Source: Streptomyces catenulae (GTDB lineage: Bacteria; Actinomycetota; Actinomycetes; Streptomycetales; Streptomycetaceae). From it: a stretch of 64,000 nucleotides of DNA. Under the pieces are notes generated by a model. The model worked only from the letters and a program-made list of their open reading frames with translations, made no database searches and was not told the DNA's origin. Every line of letters begins with the position of its first letter. The stretch's first letter is position 1. The DNA lies in assembly GCF_000718015.1 (NCBI RefSeq), contig NZ_JODY01000030.1, forward strand, positions 62,001-126,000, given 5' to 3'. Both the position numbers and the translations under genes were made by a program. Shown piece after piece: positions 8,522-17,063 of the stretch.

Positions 8522-9087
8522 GCGGCGGCTGCGGGAAGCCCGGTGGCATGCCTTCCGGGACCCGCGGCGGCCGAACCGCCTCATCGCCGGGCCCGATGGT
8601 GAGGGGCCCTGGCCGCCAGCGGCCCTGGTGACCAGGGGACGGGATGCCTCCGGGGCCCGGCGACGGCGTACTGCCCGGACCCGGAATCGGCGTACTGCCC
8701 GGGCCCGGCGACGACGTACCGCCCAAGCCGGACCACGGCACACCGCCCGCCCCCGGCACCGGCGCATCACTCGCCGCCGCACGCCCACACCGCCCCACGG
8801 CCGGTGCCCGGTGCCCGGCGCCCAGCACCCGCCCCGCGAGACCCGCCCCGTGGTCCCCCGGCCGACATGCCCCCTCGCCCAGGCCGGACGGCTGGCCGCC
8901 TTCGCCCAGGCCGGACGGCTGGCCGCCTTCGCCCAGGCCGGACGGCTGGCCGCCCGGCCGCCCCCTCCCCTACCTCCCGGTACCCGTCCTGTCGCCCGTT
9001 GTCGTGCATTGGCGTGACCCGGAGGGCTGGCGGATGCTGGAAAGCGATACAGCCCAGGCGGCACGTTCTGCGCGAGGGAGGCCGGAG
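8522..9087. other. 566-bp intergenic region with Pro/Gly-coding-like repeats
   Basis: No supported gene. The plus frame leading into the DUF4383 gene stays open from 8644 and would encode a Gly/Pro-rich tract with three GWPPSPRPD-like repeats, but it has no ribosome site and the downstream gene has its own good one. The region holds degenerate 24-30 bp repeats around 8646-8730 and the 27-bp array at 8875-8954. Confidence 0.5.
8875..8954. repeat. Three tandem copies of a 27-bp unit
   Basis: Two identical 27-bp units start at 8875 and 8902, and a third of 26 bp starts at 8929 (core CCAGGCCGGACGGCTGGCC). There are no spacers. A multiple-of-three period would suit a coding repeat, but the frame is not otherwise supported. 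Confidence 0.9.
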
Positions 9088-9747
9088 ATGGCTACCACCG
9101 GGGCCACCGGGACCACGAGGGTCGGACCGCACGGTCTGCACGGGCCCTCGAATCTGTTCCGCGGTGGCAAGCTGCGCCACACCCGACTCGACGAGCATCT
9201 GCCGATCGACCACCGGCTCAGCAAGGTCTACCGGGTCGGCGCGGGGCTGATGGGTCTGGTCCTGGTCGCGTTCGGGATTCTCGGGCTGCTCGACCGGATC
9301 GGGTTCTTCGACACCGGTGGCGCGACGGTCGCCGGGTTGAACACCAACGGTGCGCTCAGCGTGCTGTCGATCGTGGTGGGCGCCATCCTCTTCGGCGGCA
9401 TGATCATCGGCGGCAACTTCGCCTCGACGCTCAACATCGTGCTGGGGGTGCTGTTCCTGCTGAGCGGGTTCGCGAACCTGGCGCTGCTGCAGACCGACGC
9501 GAACTTCCTCGCGTTCAAGATCCAGAACGTGCTGTTCAGCTTCGTGGTCGGCCTGCTGCTGGTGATCTTCGGCATGTACGGGCGGGTCAGCGGCGGACTG
9601 TCGCACGACAACCCGTACTGGCGCGCCCGGCACCCCGAGGCGGCGCACCGGGCGACGCCCGCCCCCGGCCCCACGGCCGCCCGGCAGGCGGCGGTGGAGC
9701 GGCTGCGCAAGGGCGAGGAGCCGGACACCGGGCGGGCCGGGGTCTGA
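9088..9747 (+). CDS. DUF4383 domain membrane protein
   Basis: 219 residues with four membrane helices (GLMGLVLVAFGILGLL, LSIVVGAILFGGMIIGG, IVLGVLFLLSGFANLALL, VLFSFVVGLLLVIFGMYG). The arrangement and the third-helix pattern match the DUF4383 family of actinobacterial membrane proteins of unknown function. The ATG at 9088 is preceded by GGGAGGCCGGAG; the frame is open much further upstream but that part is repetitive and lacks a ribosome site. A hairpin terminator follows the stop. Confidence 0.8.
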   Translation: MATTGATGTTRVGPHGLHGPSNLFRGGKLRHTRLDEHLPIDHRLSKVYRVGAGLMGLVLVAFGILGLLDRIGFFDTGGATVAGLNTNGALSVLSIVVGAILFGGMIIGGNFASTLNIVLGVLFLLSGFANLALLQTDANFLAFKIQNVLFSFVVGLLLVIFGMYGRVSGGLSHDNPYWRARHPEAAHRATPAPGPTAARQAAVERLRKGEEPDTGRAGV

Positions 9748-9765
9748 GCGCCGGGCCGGACGACC

Positions 9766-9795
9766 GACGCCGCCGGGCAGGTGTCCGGCGGCGTC
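9766..9795 (+). terminator. Hairpin terminator after DUF4383 gene
   Basis: GACGCCGCCGG (9766-9776) and CCGGCGGCGTC (9785-9795) form a perfect 11-bp stem with an 8-base loop, 18 bp after the stop codon. Confidence 0.7.
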
Positions 9796-9860
9796 CCGCG
9801 CCGGACCCGGCCGCCGCGGACGGCCGCGGACCGCCGCCGACGAGCCCGTAATCTGTCGCC

Positions 9861-10073
9861 ATGCCTCGTTACGAGTACCGGTGCCGTCCCTGTGGTTCCA
9901 CCTTCGAGCTGAGCCGGCCGATGGCCGAGTCCGCCGCGCCCGCCGTCTGTCCGGCCGGGCACGAGGACACCGTCAAGCTGCTCTCGACCGTCGCCGTCGC
10001 CGGTTCCGCCCCGGCGCCCGCGCCCTCCGGCGGCGGGGGCGGTGGCTGCTGCGGGGGCGGCTGCTGCGGCTGA
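9861..10073 (+). CDS. FmdB-type zinc ribbon protein with Cys-Gly tail
   Basis: 70 residues. The N-terminal ribbon MPRYEYRCRPCGSTFEL has the first CxxC knuckle (Cys8, Cys11); the second knuckle is CPAGHE rather than a full CxxC. The last 15 residues are Gly runs with two CC pairs (GGCCGGGCCG), which could bind metal. FmdB-like proteins are putative regulators whose role is not established. TAATCT sits 6 bases before the ATG, indicating a leaderless transcript and supporting this start. Confidence 0.85.
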   Translation: MPRYEYRCRPCGSTFELSRPMAESAAPAVCPAGHEDTVKLLSTVAVAGSAPAPAPSGGGGGGCCGGGCCG

Positions 10074-10111
10074 GCCCGGCGCGTCACGGCGCCCCGGGAG
10101 CGGGTACGGAA

Positions 10112-10166
10112 GAAGACCCCCGGTGTGATGGAGCTGTCCAGGAACACACCACGCCCGGAGGTCTTC
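10112..10166. other. Two-part stem-loop in the fmdB-HAD intergenic region
   Basis: GAAGACC (10112-10118) pairs with GGTCTTC (10160-10166), and GGTGTG (10122-10127) pairs with CACACC (10145-10150), separated by an internal loop. It lies between convergent genes, so it may be a bidirectional terminator. There is no T-run. Confidence 0.45.
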
Positions 10167-10242
10167 ACCTCCTACCGTATCTGCCGCTGACCTGCTCCGA
10201 TGCCACCGGCCCGGAACCGCCCCGCGGCGCCGGTCCGCACCG

Positions 10243-11079
10243 TCACACCGGGGTGCCCAGGGCGCCGTCCCCTTCCCGTACCGCCTCGTGGAAGGCGCGG
10301 AGGATGCGTTCGCCCGCGGCGACGCCGCGTTCGGGCACGGCGGTGACCTGCGGGGCGTGCCAGTCGGTGGCGGCCAGTTCGCCGTGGCCGGGGCGCCAGG
10401 CGCGGTCCGCGGCGAGGAGGAGATCGGCGTCGAGGAGGGAGTCCCCCGCCGCGAGGACCTCGGTGGCGCCGGTGCGGCGGCGGACCTCCGCGACCGCCGC
10501 GCTCTTGGTCAGCGGCTTCGGCACCGCGTAGACCTTGCGGCCCTGGAGCGAGACGGACCAGCCGCGGGCGTCCGCCCAGGCGGTCAGCGTCTCGATCCAG
10601 CCGTCGGGCAGCAGCGACCGCTCCACGACGAGATAGCTGAAGAGGTCCTCGGCGGTCCGCGCCCGCAGCAGCCAGGCGGGGTCGGCGGCGCGGAGCAGAT
10701 GGGCGTGGACCTCGTCGAGCGGGGCGCAGCCCTCGGCGAGGCGGGCGGCGACGGTGCGCCGCCAGTCGCGGTCCGACTCGCCGTCCACCAGCAGATGACC
10801 GCCGTTGGCGCAGACCGCGAAGCGCGGCGGCGGGCCGGGCAGATGGATGCGCCGATACTGCTCGCGGGTGCGGGTGGTGGCCGGGACGAAGAGCGCCCGG
10901 GCGGCCAGGTCGGTGAGGAGCGCCGCCGCGGTCTCCGTCAGGAAGGAGAGCGGCCGCCTTTCGTAGACCTCGACGCAGAGCAGGCGGGGCGCCTCGGCGT
11001 CCGGGACGGTGAGGTCCATGGCCGCCGCCGAGTAGATCAGGGTGCGGTCGAGATCGCTGGCGACGAGGGTGTGCGTCAT
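10243..11079 (-). CDS. HAD superfamily phosphatase of Ter-associated module
   Basis: 278 residues. The HAD motif I is ASDLDRT (Asp9 and Asp11), motif III is near KPLTKSAAV and motif IV is GDSLLDADLL, typical of type IIB HAD phosphatases with a cap. In Ter operons this enzyme is thought to dephosphorylate a product made by the neighbouring phosphoribosyltransferase. The ATG at 11079 shares its A with the TGA of the upstream PRTase gene (TGATG), so the two are translationally coupled. It is the last gene of the three-gene operon. Confidence 0.85.
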   Translation of the reverse strand: MTHTLVASDLDRTLIYSAAAMDLTVPDAEAPRLLCVEVYERRPLSFLTETAAALLTDLAARALFVPATTRTREQYRRIHLPGPPPRFAVCANGGHLLVDGESDRDWRRTVAARLAEGCAPLDEVHAHLLRAADPAWLLRARTAEDLFSYLVVERSLLPDGWIETLTAWADARGWSVSLQGRKVYAVPKPLTKSAAVAEVRRRTGATEVLAAGDSLLDADLLLAADRAWRPGHGELAATDWHAPQVTAVPERGVAAGERILRAFHEAVREGDGALGTPV

Positions 11080-13658
11080 CAGGCCACCGCCCGTCCGTCG
11101 GCGCCGGTCGCGCCGCGGGTGTAGCGCGGGTGGATCAACCCGACGCAGGCGTAGGGGAGTTCGCCGACCTCCTCGACGGGGACGCCGCGCTCCTCGGCGA
11201 GCAGGCGTACGTGGTCGAGGTCGGGTCCGGCGCCGCGGCGGGCGAGGATCTTCCAGGGGACCCGGCGCAGCAGCACCCGGGTGGTCTCCCCCACGCCGGG
11301 CTTGACGAGGTTGATGTCGTCGATGCCGTACTCCTCGCTGATCCGCTCGACGGCGGCCCACCCGGCCCAGGTGGGGCTGCGGTCCTCGGCGGCCAGCCGG
11401 GCGGCGTCGGCGGTGACGCCGTCCGCGACCTCGGCGAAGCGGGCGGTGACCGCGTCGAGGAAGGTGCCGGAGAGGTCGGCGGCGGCCAGTTCGCGGTAGA
11501 ACTTCGCGCCGTGGAAGTCGTCCGGGCCCACCAGGTCGTCGCGGAGGACGGTGCGGGATATCAGGCCGGAGACGGTGGAGTTGAGGCAGGCGGACGGGAT
11601 GAGGAAGTCGTCGCGGGTGCCGTAGGTGTCGACGCAGCCGCCCGGGTCGGCGAGGACCGCGATGCGCGGGTCGAAGCCGGGGAACTCCGCGAGCGCGGCG
11701 GTGAGTTCGCGGGTGATGGCGCCCTTGCCCGTCCAGCCGTCGACGAAGACGACGTCGGCCGGGTCGTGGTGGGCGGCGAGCCAGCGCAGCGCGGTGGTGT
11801 CGATGCCGCGGCCACGGACGATGGAGACGGCGTAGTGCGGCAGGTCCAGGCCGTGCGTGTGCTGCGCCCAGCGGCGCATCAGTACGCCGACGGGCGTCCC
11901 GGCGCGGGCCAGCGAGACCAGCACCGGGCGCGGCGGCGGGCCCGTCAGCCGTCCGCGGCGGCGCGGGAGTTCGGCGAGGACGGTCTCGGTGACGGCGCCG
12001 ACGGCGCGGGCGATCCGGGCGGCGGAGGTCTCCAGCGCGGTGTGGAACAGCTCCTGGTAGCGCTCGGAGGGCTGGTACTCGACGGGCAGCGACTCCGCGT
12101 AGTGCGCGCCGCCGCGCTGGATGGCCTCCTCGCGCTCCTCGGTCGGCGCCTCCAGCGTCACCGCGGACAGGTCCTGGAGCAGCCAGCCGACCTCCTCGGG
12201 GGCGTACGAGGAGAACGCGGGGCCGCGCAGCGGTTCGGGGAGGGGCACGGTCGGGGCCTGTCGGTGCGGTGCGGTGCCCTCGGCCGCTTCGGCGGGCCGC
12301 GGGGTGTGGGCGGGGACGACGGCGAGGAGGAGCCGGTCGGTGTGGGCGGCGAGGCGGTCCAGCAGGCCGCCGGGGGCGTGGAGTTCGGGGGTGTCGCCGG
12401 GCGCGTCGACGACGGCGACGATCGCATCGAAGCGGCGGGCCGGGTCGGCGCCGGGCGCGACGTTGTAGGCGTGGCGCGGGCCGGGCCCGTCGGCCGGGTC
12501 GTCGTGGGCGGGGAAGGTGAGGCGGGTGCGGAGGGCGTAGCCGGGGTCGTCGACGGCGAGGACCGGGGAGCGGGTGGTGGTGGAGAAGAAGACCGCGGGG
12601 CCGTCGCCGTCGTCGGCGCCGCCCGCGGCCCAGGTCTCGGCGGCGCGTTCGGCGTCCAGCGCGCCGAAGCCGCCGGGGGCGGCGAGCCGGGCGTCGAGGG
12701 CGTGGGCCAGCCGGAGCGGGGCGTACATCAGCTCCTCGTTGCCGAGGACGAGGACGCGGCGGGCGCCGGTGAGGTGGTCGCGGAGCCGGTCGGCCATGGC
12801 GGGCAGCGCCGCGTCCAGCCGGGCGCGGTGGGCGGGGGTGAAGCCGTGGCGGCCACCGTCCGGCAGGCCGTCGGGCCAGGCCAGCTCGACCCGGACGGCG
12901 GCGTTCCGCGCCGTGGCGGGCGGCGCCTCCTCCGGGACGTCGTACGCGGCGACCAGCTCCTGGCCGCGCCGCAGCACATCGGCGGGGAGCCGTACGCCAC
13001 CGGCGGCGAGCGCCAGGAGGTCGACGCGGGCGCCCAGGTCGGCGGCGAACTTCTCCAGGTGGCGGCGGTCGCCCTCGGAGCGCATGTCGACGAGGGCGAC
13101 GACGACGTACCGCTGCCGGGGGAAGCGGGCGTGCAGCGCCTTGATGGTGTTCAAGACCGTGCGGCCGGTGGAGAACTCGTCGTCGACGAGGACCAGCGGG
13201 CCGTCGCCCGCGAGCAGCGCCGGGTCCTCGGGCAGCAGCAGATGGGAGGTGGCGTGGGAGTGCTCCTCCTCGAAGCCACCGGCCGGGGCGACGCCCGCGA
13301 CCGGGCGGCGGGTGGAGTGCAGATACGGCGCGAGGCCCAGCCCGTCGGCGACGGAGTGGCCGAGTCCGGTGGCGGTCTCGGCGTACCCGAGGACCACCGC
13401 GCGGGACGCCGCGTCGTCGCCGAGCAGCGCCCGGACCCGGCGGCCGAGCCCCACGCCGACGCCGTGCACCACACCGGGCCGCTGCGGCACATGCTTGCCG
13501 AGCACATGCGAGACGAGCAGATGGGCCCGTTTGGGGTTGCGCCGCAGCGCCAGCCCCAACAGCCCGGGCAGCTGGTCCCCGCCGCTGAGCGAGACCCCGA
13601 GCCGCCGAGCGACCCACTCTCCCGTCCACACCACGTGTTTCTTCTCCTCCGTCGACAT
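11079..13658 (-). CDS. Fused PRTase-TRSP-StiP-PELOTA protein of Ter-associated biosynthetic module
   Basis: 859 residues combining parts that are often separate genes. Residues 10-260 are a type I phosphoribosyltransferase with the PRPP loop VLVDDEFSTGRT (about 156-167). The next ~140 residues look like the TRSP domain. From FSSYAPEEVGWLLQDLS on there is the StiP/second PRTase-like domain, including VVFVDGWTGKGA. The C terminus (KPGVGETTRVLLRRVPWKIL to CVGLIHPRY) fits the PELOTA RNA-binding domain. Published comparative genomics of Ter systems predicts that these make a nucleoside-like metabolite. The ATG at 13658 is used; the open frame upstream is antisense-like noise. Confidence 0.85.
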   Translation of the reverse strand: MSTEEKKHVVWTGEWVARRLGVSLSGGDQLPGLLGLALRRNPKRAHLLVSHVLGKHVPQRPGVVHGVGVGLGRRVRALLGDDAASRAVVLGYAETATGLGHSVADGLGLAPYLHSTRRPVAGVAPAGGFEEEHSHATSHLLLPEDPALLAGDGPLVLVDDEFSTGRTVLNTIKALHARFPRQRYVVVALVDMRSEGDRRHLEKFAADLGARVDLLALAAGGVRLPADVLRRGQELVAAYDVPEEAPPATARNAAVRVELAWPDGLPDGGRHGFTPAHRARLDAALPAMADRLRDHLTGARRVLVLGNEELMYAPLRLAHALDARLAAPGGFGALDAERAAETWAAGGADDGDGPAVFFSTTTRSPVLAVDDPGYALRTRLTFPAHDDPADGPGPRHAYNVAPGADPARRFDAIVAVVDAPGDTPELHAPGGLLDRLAAHTDRLLLAVVPAHTPRPAEAAEGTAPHRQAPTVPLPEPLRGPAFSSYAPEEVGWLLQDLSAVTLEAPTEEREEAIQRGGAHYAESLPVEYQPSERYQELFHTALETSAARIARAVGAVTETVLAELPRRRGRLTGPPPRPVLVSLARAGTPVGVLMRRWAQHTHGLDLPHYAVSIVRGRGIDTTALRWLAAHHDPADVVFVDGWTGKGAITRELTAALAEFPGFDPRIAVLADPGGCVDTYGTRDDFLIPSACLNSTVSGLISRTVLRDDLVGPDDFHGAKFYRELAAADLSGTFLDAVTARFAEVADGVTADAARLAAEDRSPTWAGWAAVERISEEYGIDDINLVKPGVGETTRVLLRRVPWKILARRGAGPDLDHVRLLAEERGVPVEEVGELPYACVGLIHPRYTRGATGADGRAVA

Positions 13659-13732
13659 CTCTGTGGGTACGGGCGCCGTGCCGGGCCCGCGGGGGCGGTC
13701 GCGCCGCCCGTCGTGTGTTCCGTCCACCACGG

Positions 13733-14905
13733 TCAGTCCTGCGGCACGCTCGCGGTGAGCAGTTCCACGAAGCCGACGCCCTCGCGGGCCACCCCGAACG
13801 CCTCGGCGCGCAGCAGGGTGCGCTCCGCCCAGGCGCGGTGCGGCTTCACCTCGTTCATCTTGTTGGTGTAAGCCGAGCGCAGGACGCCGCCGTCGCCGCG
13901 CTCGGGCCGCAGGATGTCGGCGGCGTCGCTGAACTCCTCGTGGCTGACGACCGAGAGGGCGTGCACCGGTGCGACGTGCGAGGGGTGGATGCAGGTCTTG
14001 CCCAGCAGACCGTTGGCGCGGTCGAGTTCGATCTCGCGCAGCAGTCCGTCCATGTCGTGCTCGATCAGCGCGGTCCGCAGCTCCTCGGCGCGGCCCTGGA
14101 ACGGGCTGCGGCGCAGCTGCGGTTTGAACATCCGCTCGTGCAGCCGGAAGTACTCCCACACCGGCCCGGTCACGGTGAAGCCGCTGCCGTCGGCCCGGCC
14201 CAGCACGTTGACCACGTCGGCGATGACGGAGGCGACGATCTGGACGTCGTAGGCGGTCATGTCGGGCGCGCGGCGCAGTCCGTACGCGGAGCAGAAGTCG
14301 GTGACGCCCAGGCGCAGGGCGAGGACGCGGTCGCGGTGGGCGTCGACGGTCGTGGCGATCCCGGCGAGGGTGGCGCGGCGGCTCTCCAGGTGGAGCAGTT
14401 GCGGGGACTCCAGGACCGGCATGGCGTAGAGCCGCCGGCCGCAGGCGTCCTCGGTGGCGCGCAGCGTCTCCAGGAAGGCGGTGCCGCGCTCCGCGGTGAA
14501 CTTCGGCACCACGAAGCCGGAGAGGCGGCGCACCGCGGGCCCCATCCGCCGGGCGAGGTCGGCTATCTGCTCGGGGGTGCGGACGCGGATGAAGAGGAGG
14601 GGGAGGTCGGCGCCCTCCTCGGCCGCCTCGTCGAGCAGGGCGAACTGCCTGACGAGGTTGGCCTCCCCGGCCACCACCTCGGCGTCGCTGATGGAGTCCT
14701 CCAGGCAGAGGACCATCGAGACGACGCCGCGTCCGGTCTGTTTACGGATGTCGTCGGCGAGCCGGGGCCGGGTGGCGGGGCTGTAGAGGGTGGCGCCGAG
14801 CGCGGTCGCGAGGGTGCGGGCGGGCGAGGCGGCGGTGAACTCCACCGGCTCCCGATGGAACAACTTCTTCCGGATGTCGGGCCCAAGATGCCCAAAATGC
14901 CGCAT
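13733..14905 (-). CDS. HpcH/HpaI aldolase/citrate lyase beta-like protein
   Basis: 390 residues. The TIM-barrel lyase pattern is clear: VVSMVLCLEDSISDAEV (metal/phosphate-side motif), LFIRVRTPEQI, FVVPKF, AMPVLESPQLLHL (acidic metal ligand), LRLGVTDFCSAYGLRR and GKTCIHPSHVAPV at the end. Citrate lyase beta-type enzymes cleave or form C-C bonds on CoA or keto-acid substrates; this one belongs to the Ter-linked branch and is expected to act with the PRTase fusion and the HAD phosphatase. The ATG at 14905 has GGGGAG upstream. It is the first gene of the operon, 74 bp ahead of the next. Confidence 0.85.
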   Translation of the reverse strand: MRHFGHLGPDIRKKLFHREPVEFTAASPARTLATALGATLYSPATRPRLADDIRKQTGRGVVSMVLCLEDSISDAEVVAGEANLVRQFALLDEAAEEGADLPLLFIRVRTPEQIADLARRMGPAVRRLSGFVVPKFTAERGTAFLETLRATEDACGRRLYAMPVLESPQLLHLESRRATLAGIATTVDAHRDRVLALRLGVTDFCSAYGLRRAPDMTAYDVQIVASVIADVVNVLGRADGSGFTVTGPVWEYFRLHERMFKPQLRRSPFQGRAEELRTALIEHDMDGLLREIELDRANGLLGKTCIHPSHVAPVHALSVVSHEEFSDAADILRPERGDGGVLRSAYTNKMNEVKPHRAWAERTLLRAEAFGVAREGVGFVELLTASVPQD

Positions 14906-15100
14906 ACAACTCCCCGTATACAGGCGCGAACCGGGCATACCCGCTGCGTCATGACCTCTGGATCCAGCCGATAATCGTACGCGCGGGGGGTGACGGAAAG
15001 TTCCCTCGGGCGGGAAATCGCCCCGGTACGCCCGCCCCGCGCACCCGCCGGTCAGGGCCCCGCGTTGTCCGCCCGGCCTCGCAGAAGGCAGGATTGCGCT

Positions 15101-16150
15101 ATGACGCACGCCATGCTGAAAGGGTCGAACGTACCCGTGGACACCACGGCCGTACGCGCCGTCCTGCGGTGGACACCCGGCGCGGGCGTCCCGGACGTCG
15201 ACGCCTCGGCGCTGCTGGTAGGCCCCGACGGACGCGTGCGCTCCGACGCGGACTTCATCTTCTACAACCAGCCGCAGCACCCCGGTTGCGGCGTCCGTCA
15301 CCTCGCCAAGACCCCGGTCGGCGAGAGCCTGACCGACAGCCTGGAGGCGGACCTCACCACGCTCGACGCCTCCGTCGACCGCGTCGTCCTCACCGCCTCC
15401 GCCGACGGCGGCACCTTCGGCCGCGTACCGGACCTGCGGGTCCTGCTCTACGACGCGGCGGGCGGCGACGGCGAACCGCTGCTGCTCTTCGACATCGCCC
15501 CCGACACCGGCGACGAGACGGCCCTGATCTGCGGCGAGCTGTACCGCCGCGGCGGCGGCTGGAAGTTCCGCGCCCTGGGTCAGGGGTACGACAGCGGGCT
15601 GCTCGGACTGGCCACGGAGTTCGGCATCTCGGTCGAGGAGGACGCCGAGGGCCACTCCCCCGAGCCGTCCGCCGCACCGGCACCGCCCGCCGCTCCCCCG
15701 CGCCCGGACGGCCCCCCGGCGGTGGGCGGCGCCGACGCCCCGGTGGTCCCGCCGCCGTCCGCCTGGCCCGAGGAGGCGGCCGTCCCGCCGGTCGCCGCAC
15801 CGGGCGGCGGCCACCCGGTGTCCGACCCGGACGCCGCGACCCAGCACGTCCCCGAGCCGGGCCCGCTCCCCGACGCCTTCCCGCTCGCCCCGCCGCAGAG
15901 CTCCCCGGCGACCGGCGGCTACGGCTATCCCCAGCACGTCCCCCCGCCGCCCACCCAGCCTCCGGCCCAGCCCGCCTACGGCTACCCGGGCCCGCCGCCC
16001 GCGCAGCAGCCCGGCCCGCAGCCGTACCCGCCACAGCCCGCGTACGGCTACCCCCAGCAGCCCCCGGCGTACGGCTACCCGCAGCAACCGGCCGCACCGG
16101 AGCCGACGTTCGTGCTGCCACCCCAGGGGCCGCAGTTCCAGCGACGCTGA
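15101..16150 (+). CDS. TerD family protein with Pro/Gln/Tyr-rich C-terminal tail
   Basis: 349 residues. Residues 1-185 are one TerD domain (KGSNVPVDTTAVRAVLRW, DVDASALLVGPDGRV, DADFIFYNQPQHP, GGWKFRALGQGYDSGLLGL). TerD domains bind calcium through acidic loops. The rest is a disordered Pro-rich region ending in several AYGYPQQ/GYGYP repeats. The ATG at 15101 has AAGGCAGGA upstream, about 7-8 bases away. It is divergent from the lyase operon over about 195 bp, so both may share control. The N terminus lacks the usual LSKGGNVSL signature of the two short TerD paralogues. Confidence 0.85.
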   Translation: MTHAMLKGSNVPVDTTAVRAVLRWTPGAGVPDVDASALLVGPDGRVRSDADFIFYNQPQHPGCGVRHLAKTPVGESLTDSLEADLTTLDASVDRVVLTASADGGTFGRVPDLRVLLYDAAGGDGEPLLLFDIAPDTGDETALICGELYRRGGGWKFRALGQGYDSGLLGLATEFGISVEEDAEGHSPEPSAAPAPPAAPPRPDGPPAVGGADAPVVPPPSAWPEEAAVPPVAAPGGGHPVSDPDAATQHVPEPGPLPDAFPLAPPQSSPATGGYGYPQHVPPPPTQPPAQPAYGYPGPPPAQQPGPQPYPPQPAYGYPQQPPAYGYPQQPAAPEPTFVLPPQGPQFQRR

Positions 16151-16229
16151 CGGCGCCGCGCCCCGGGGCGGGCCCCACGGTTCAGGCGCGCCCCGGGGCG
16201 CGGCGGACGGCGGGCGACCGGGCCCGGGC

Positions 16230-16967
16230 TCACGCCTTCGACTTGTAGCCCCGGCCCCACTGGAGCCCCCAGCCGTAGAGCCGGTCCAGCTCCGCCTGGA
16301 AGCCGTAGACGTACTTCACCTCGCGGCGCACCGTCAGCTCGCCCTTGACGTTCTCCAGCGTGAAGATCGCGCAGGACCGGGCCTGCGGCGCCCGCTCGTC
16401 GAGCCGGATCTGCACCCGCGGCCCGGTGGTCGGGTAGAGCGTCACCACCGCGTGCGTACGGTCGAACGCCGGGGTGCCGTCGTAGATGTAGACGAAGATC
16501 AGCAGCCGTTTGATCTCGTCGCTCTGGTCCATGTTGATGTACAGCGTCTCGCCGGACGGCGAACCGAACCGGTCGTCGCCGCTGAGCTGCACATACGGCG
16601 GGGAGTTCAGCTCGCCGAGGAAGTCCCCGAGCGGCTGCACCACGCCCTTGGTGCCGTCCTTCAGCTCGTACATGCAGGCCAGGTCGAGGTCGATCTGGAC
16701 GACCGCCGGGCCCTGCGACTGCACCATGTCCGGCGTGAACATCCGGCCCGGATGCCGCAGCAGCGAGCGCAGGCTCCGGCTGTTGCGCTCCCCCAGGTCC
16801 GTGGTCCGCATCTGCCAGTGCAGATTGACCCGCATATGGCCGTGGTCCGCGCCCTGTTTGCTGAGCGAGACCACCGGTTTCCGCTTCGTCAGCTCGACGA
16901 CGTACGACCCACCGCCGTTGTCGAACGCCGGCGCGCCGCCGCGCCAGAGGTTCCCGAGGAACGACAC
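16230..16967 (-). CDS. TerA-like tellurium resistance protein
   Basis: 245 residues. It contains SYVVELTKRKPVVSLSKQG, VNLHWQMRT, QIDLDLACMYELKDG, GDDRFGSPSGETLYINMDQ and CAIFTLENVKGELTVRREVKY, a TerD-superfamily beta-sandwich in its TerA-like form, with the C-terminal YGFQAELDRLYGWGLQWGRG. These calcium-binding-fold proteins act at the membrane with TerC-type proteins in Ter stress complexes. The start is GTG at 16967 with GGGGTGGG upstream. It lies 96 bp downstream of the DUF475 gene on the same strand. Confidence 0.8.
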   Translation of the reverse strand: MSFLGNLWRGGAPAFDNGGGSYVVELTKRKPVVSLSKQGADHGHMRVNLHWQMRTTDLGERNSRSLRSLLRHPGRMFTPDMVQSQGPAVVQIDLDLACMYELKDGTKGVVQPLGDFLGELNSPPYVQLSGDDRFGSPSGETLYINMDQSDEIKRLLIFVYIYDGTPAFDRTHAVVTLYPTTGPRVQIRLDERAPQARSCAIFTLENVKGELTVRREVKYVYGFQAELDRLYGWGLQWGRGYKSKA

Positions 16968-17063
16968 TTGCCCACCCCACTGCTCGGACCGATGACAACG
17001 GGGCGGCCCGAGGTCCGCACCCCGTGGCCGCCCCGCTGAGAGCGTTCCTCAATCAGACCGGCG

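Noticed and set aside
6409..8954. Tandem arrays at 6409 and 8875 considered as CRISPR
   Set aside because: The units are directly abutting without spacers and there are no cas genes.
8644..9087. In-frame Pro-rich extension of the DUF4383 protein
   Set aside because: No ribosome site or codon pattern of its own, repeat driven, and the ATG at 9088 has a good ribosome site. Kept only as a finding to test.
11130..13871. A 913-codon open frame on the plus strand opposite the PRTase fusion gene
   Set aside because: High GC leaves antisense frames open. Its translation is Gly/Ala/Val/Arg low complexity with no motif, while the minus frame encodes clear PRTase and StiP domains.
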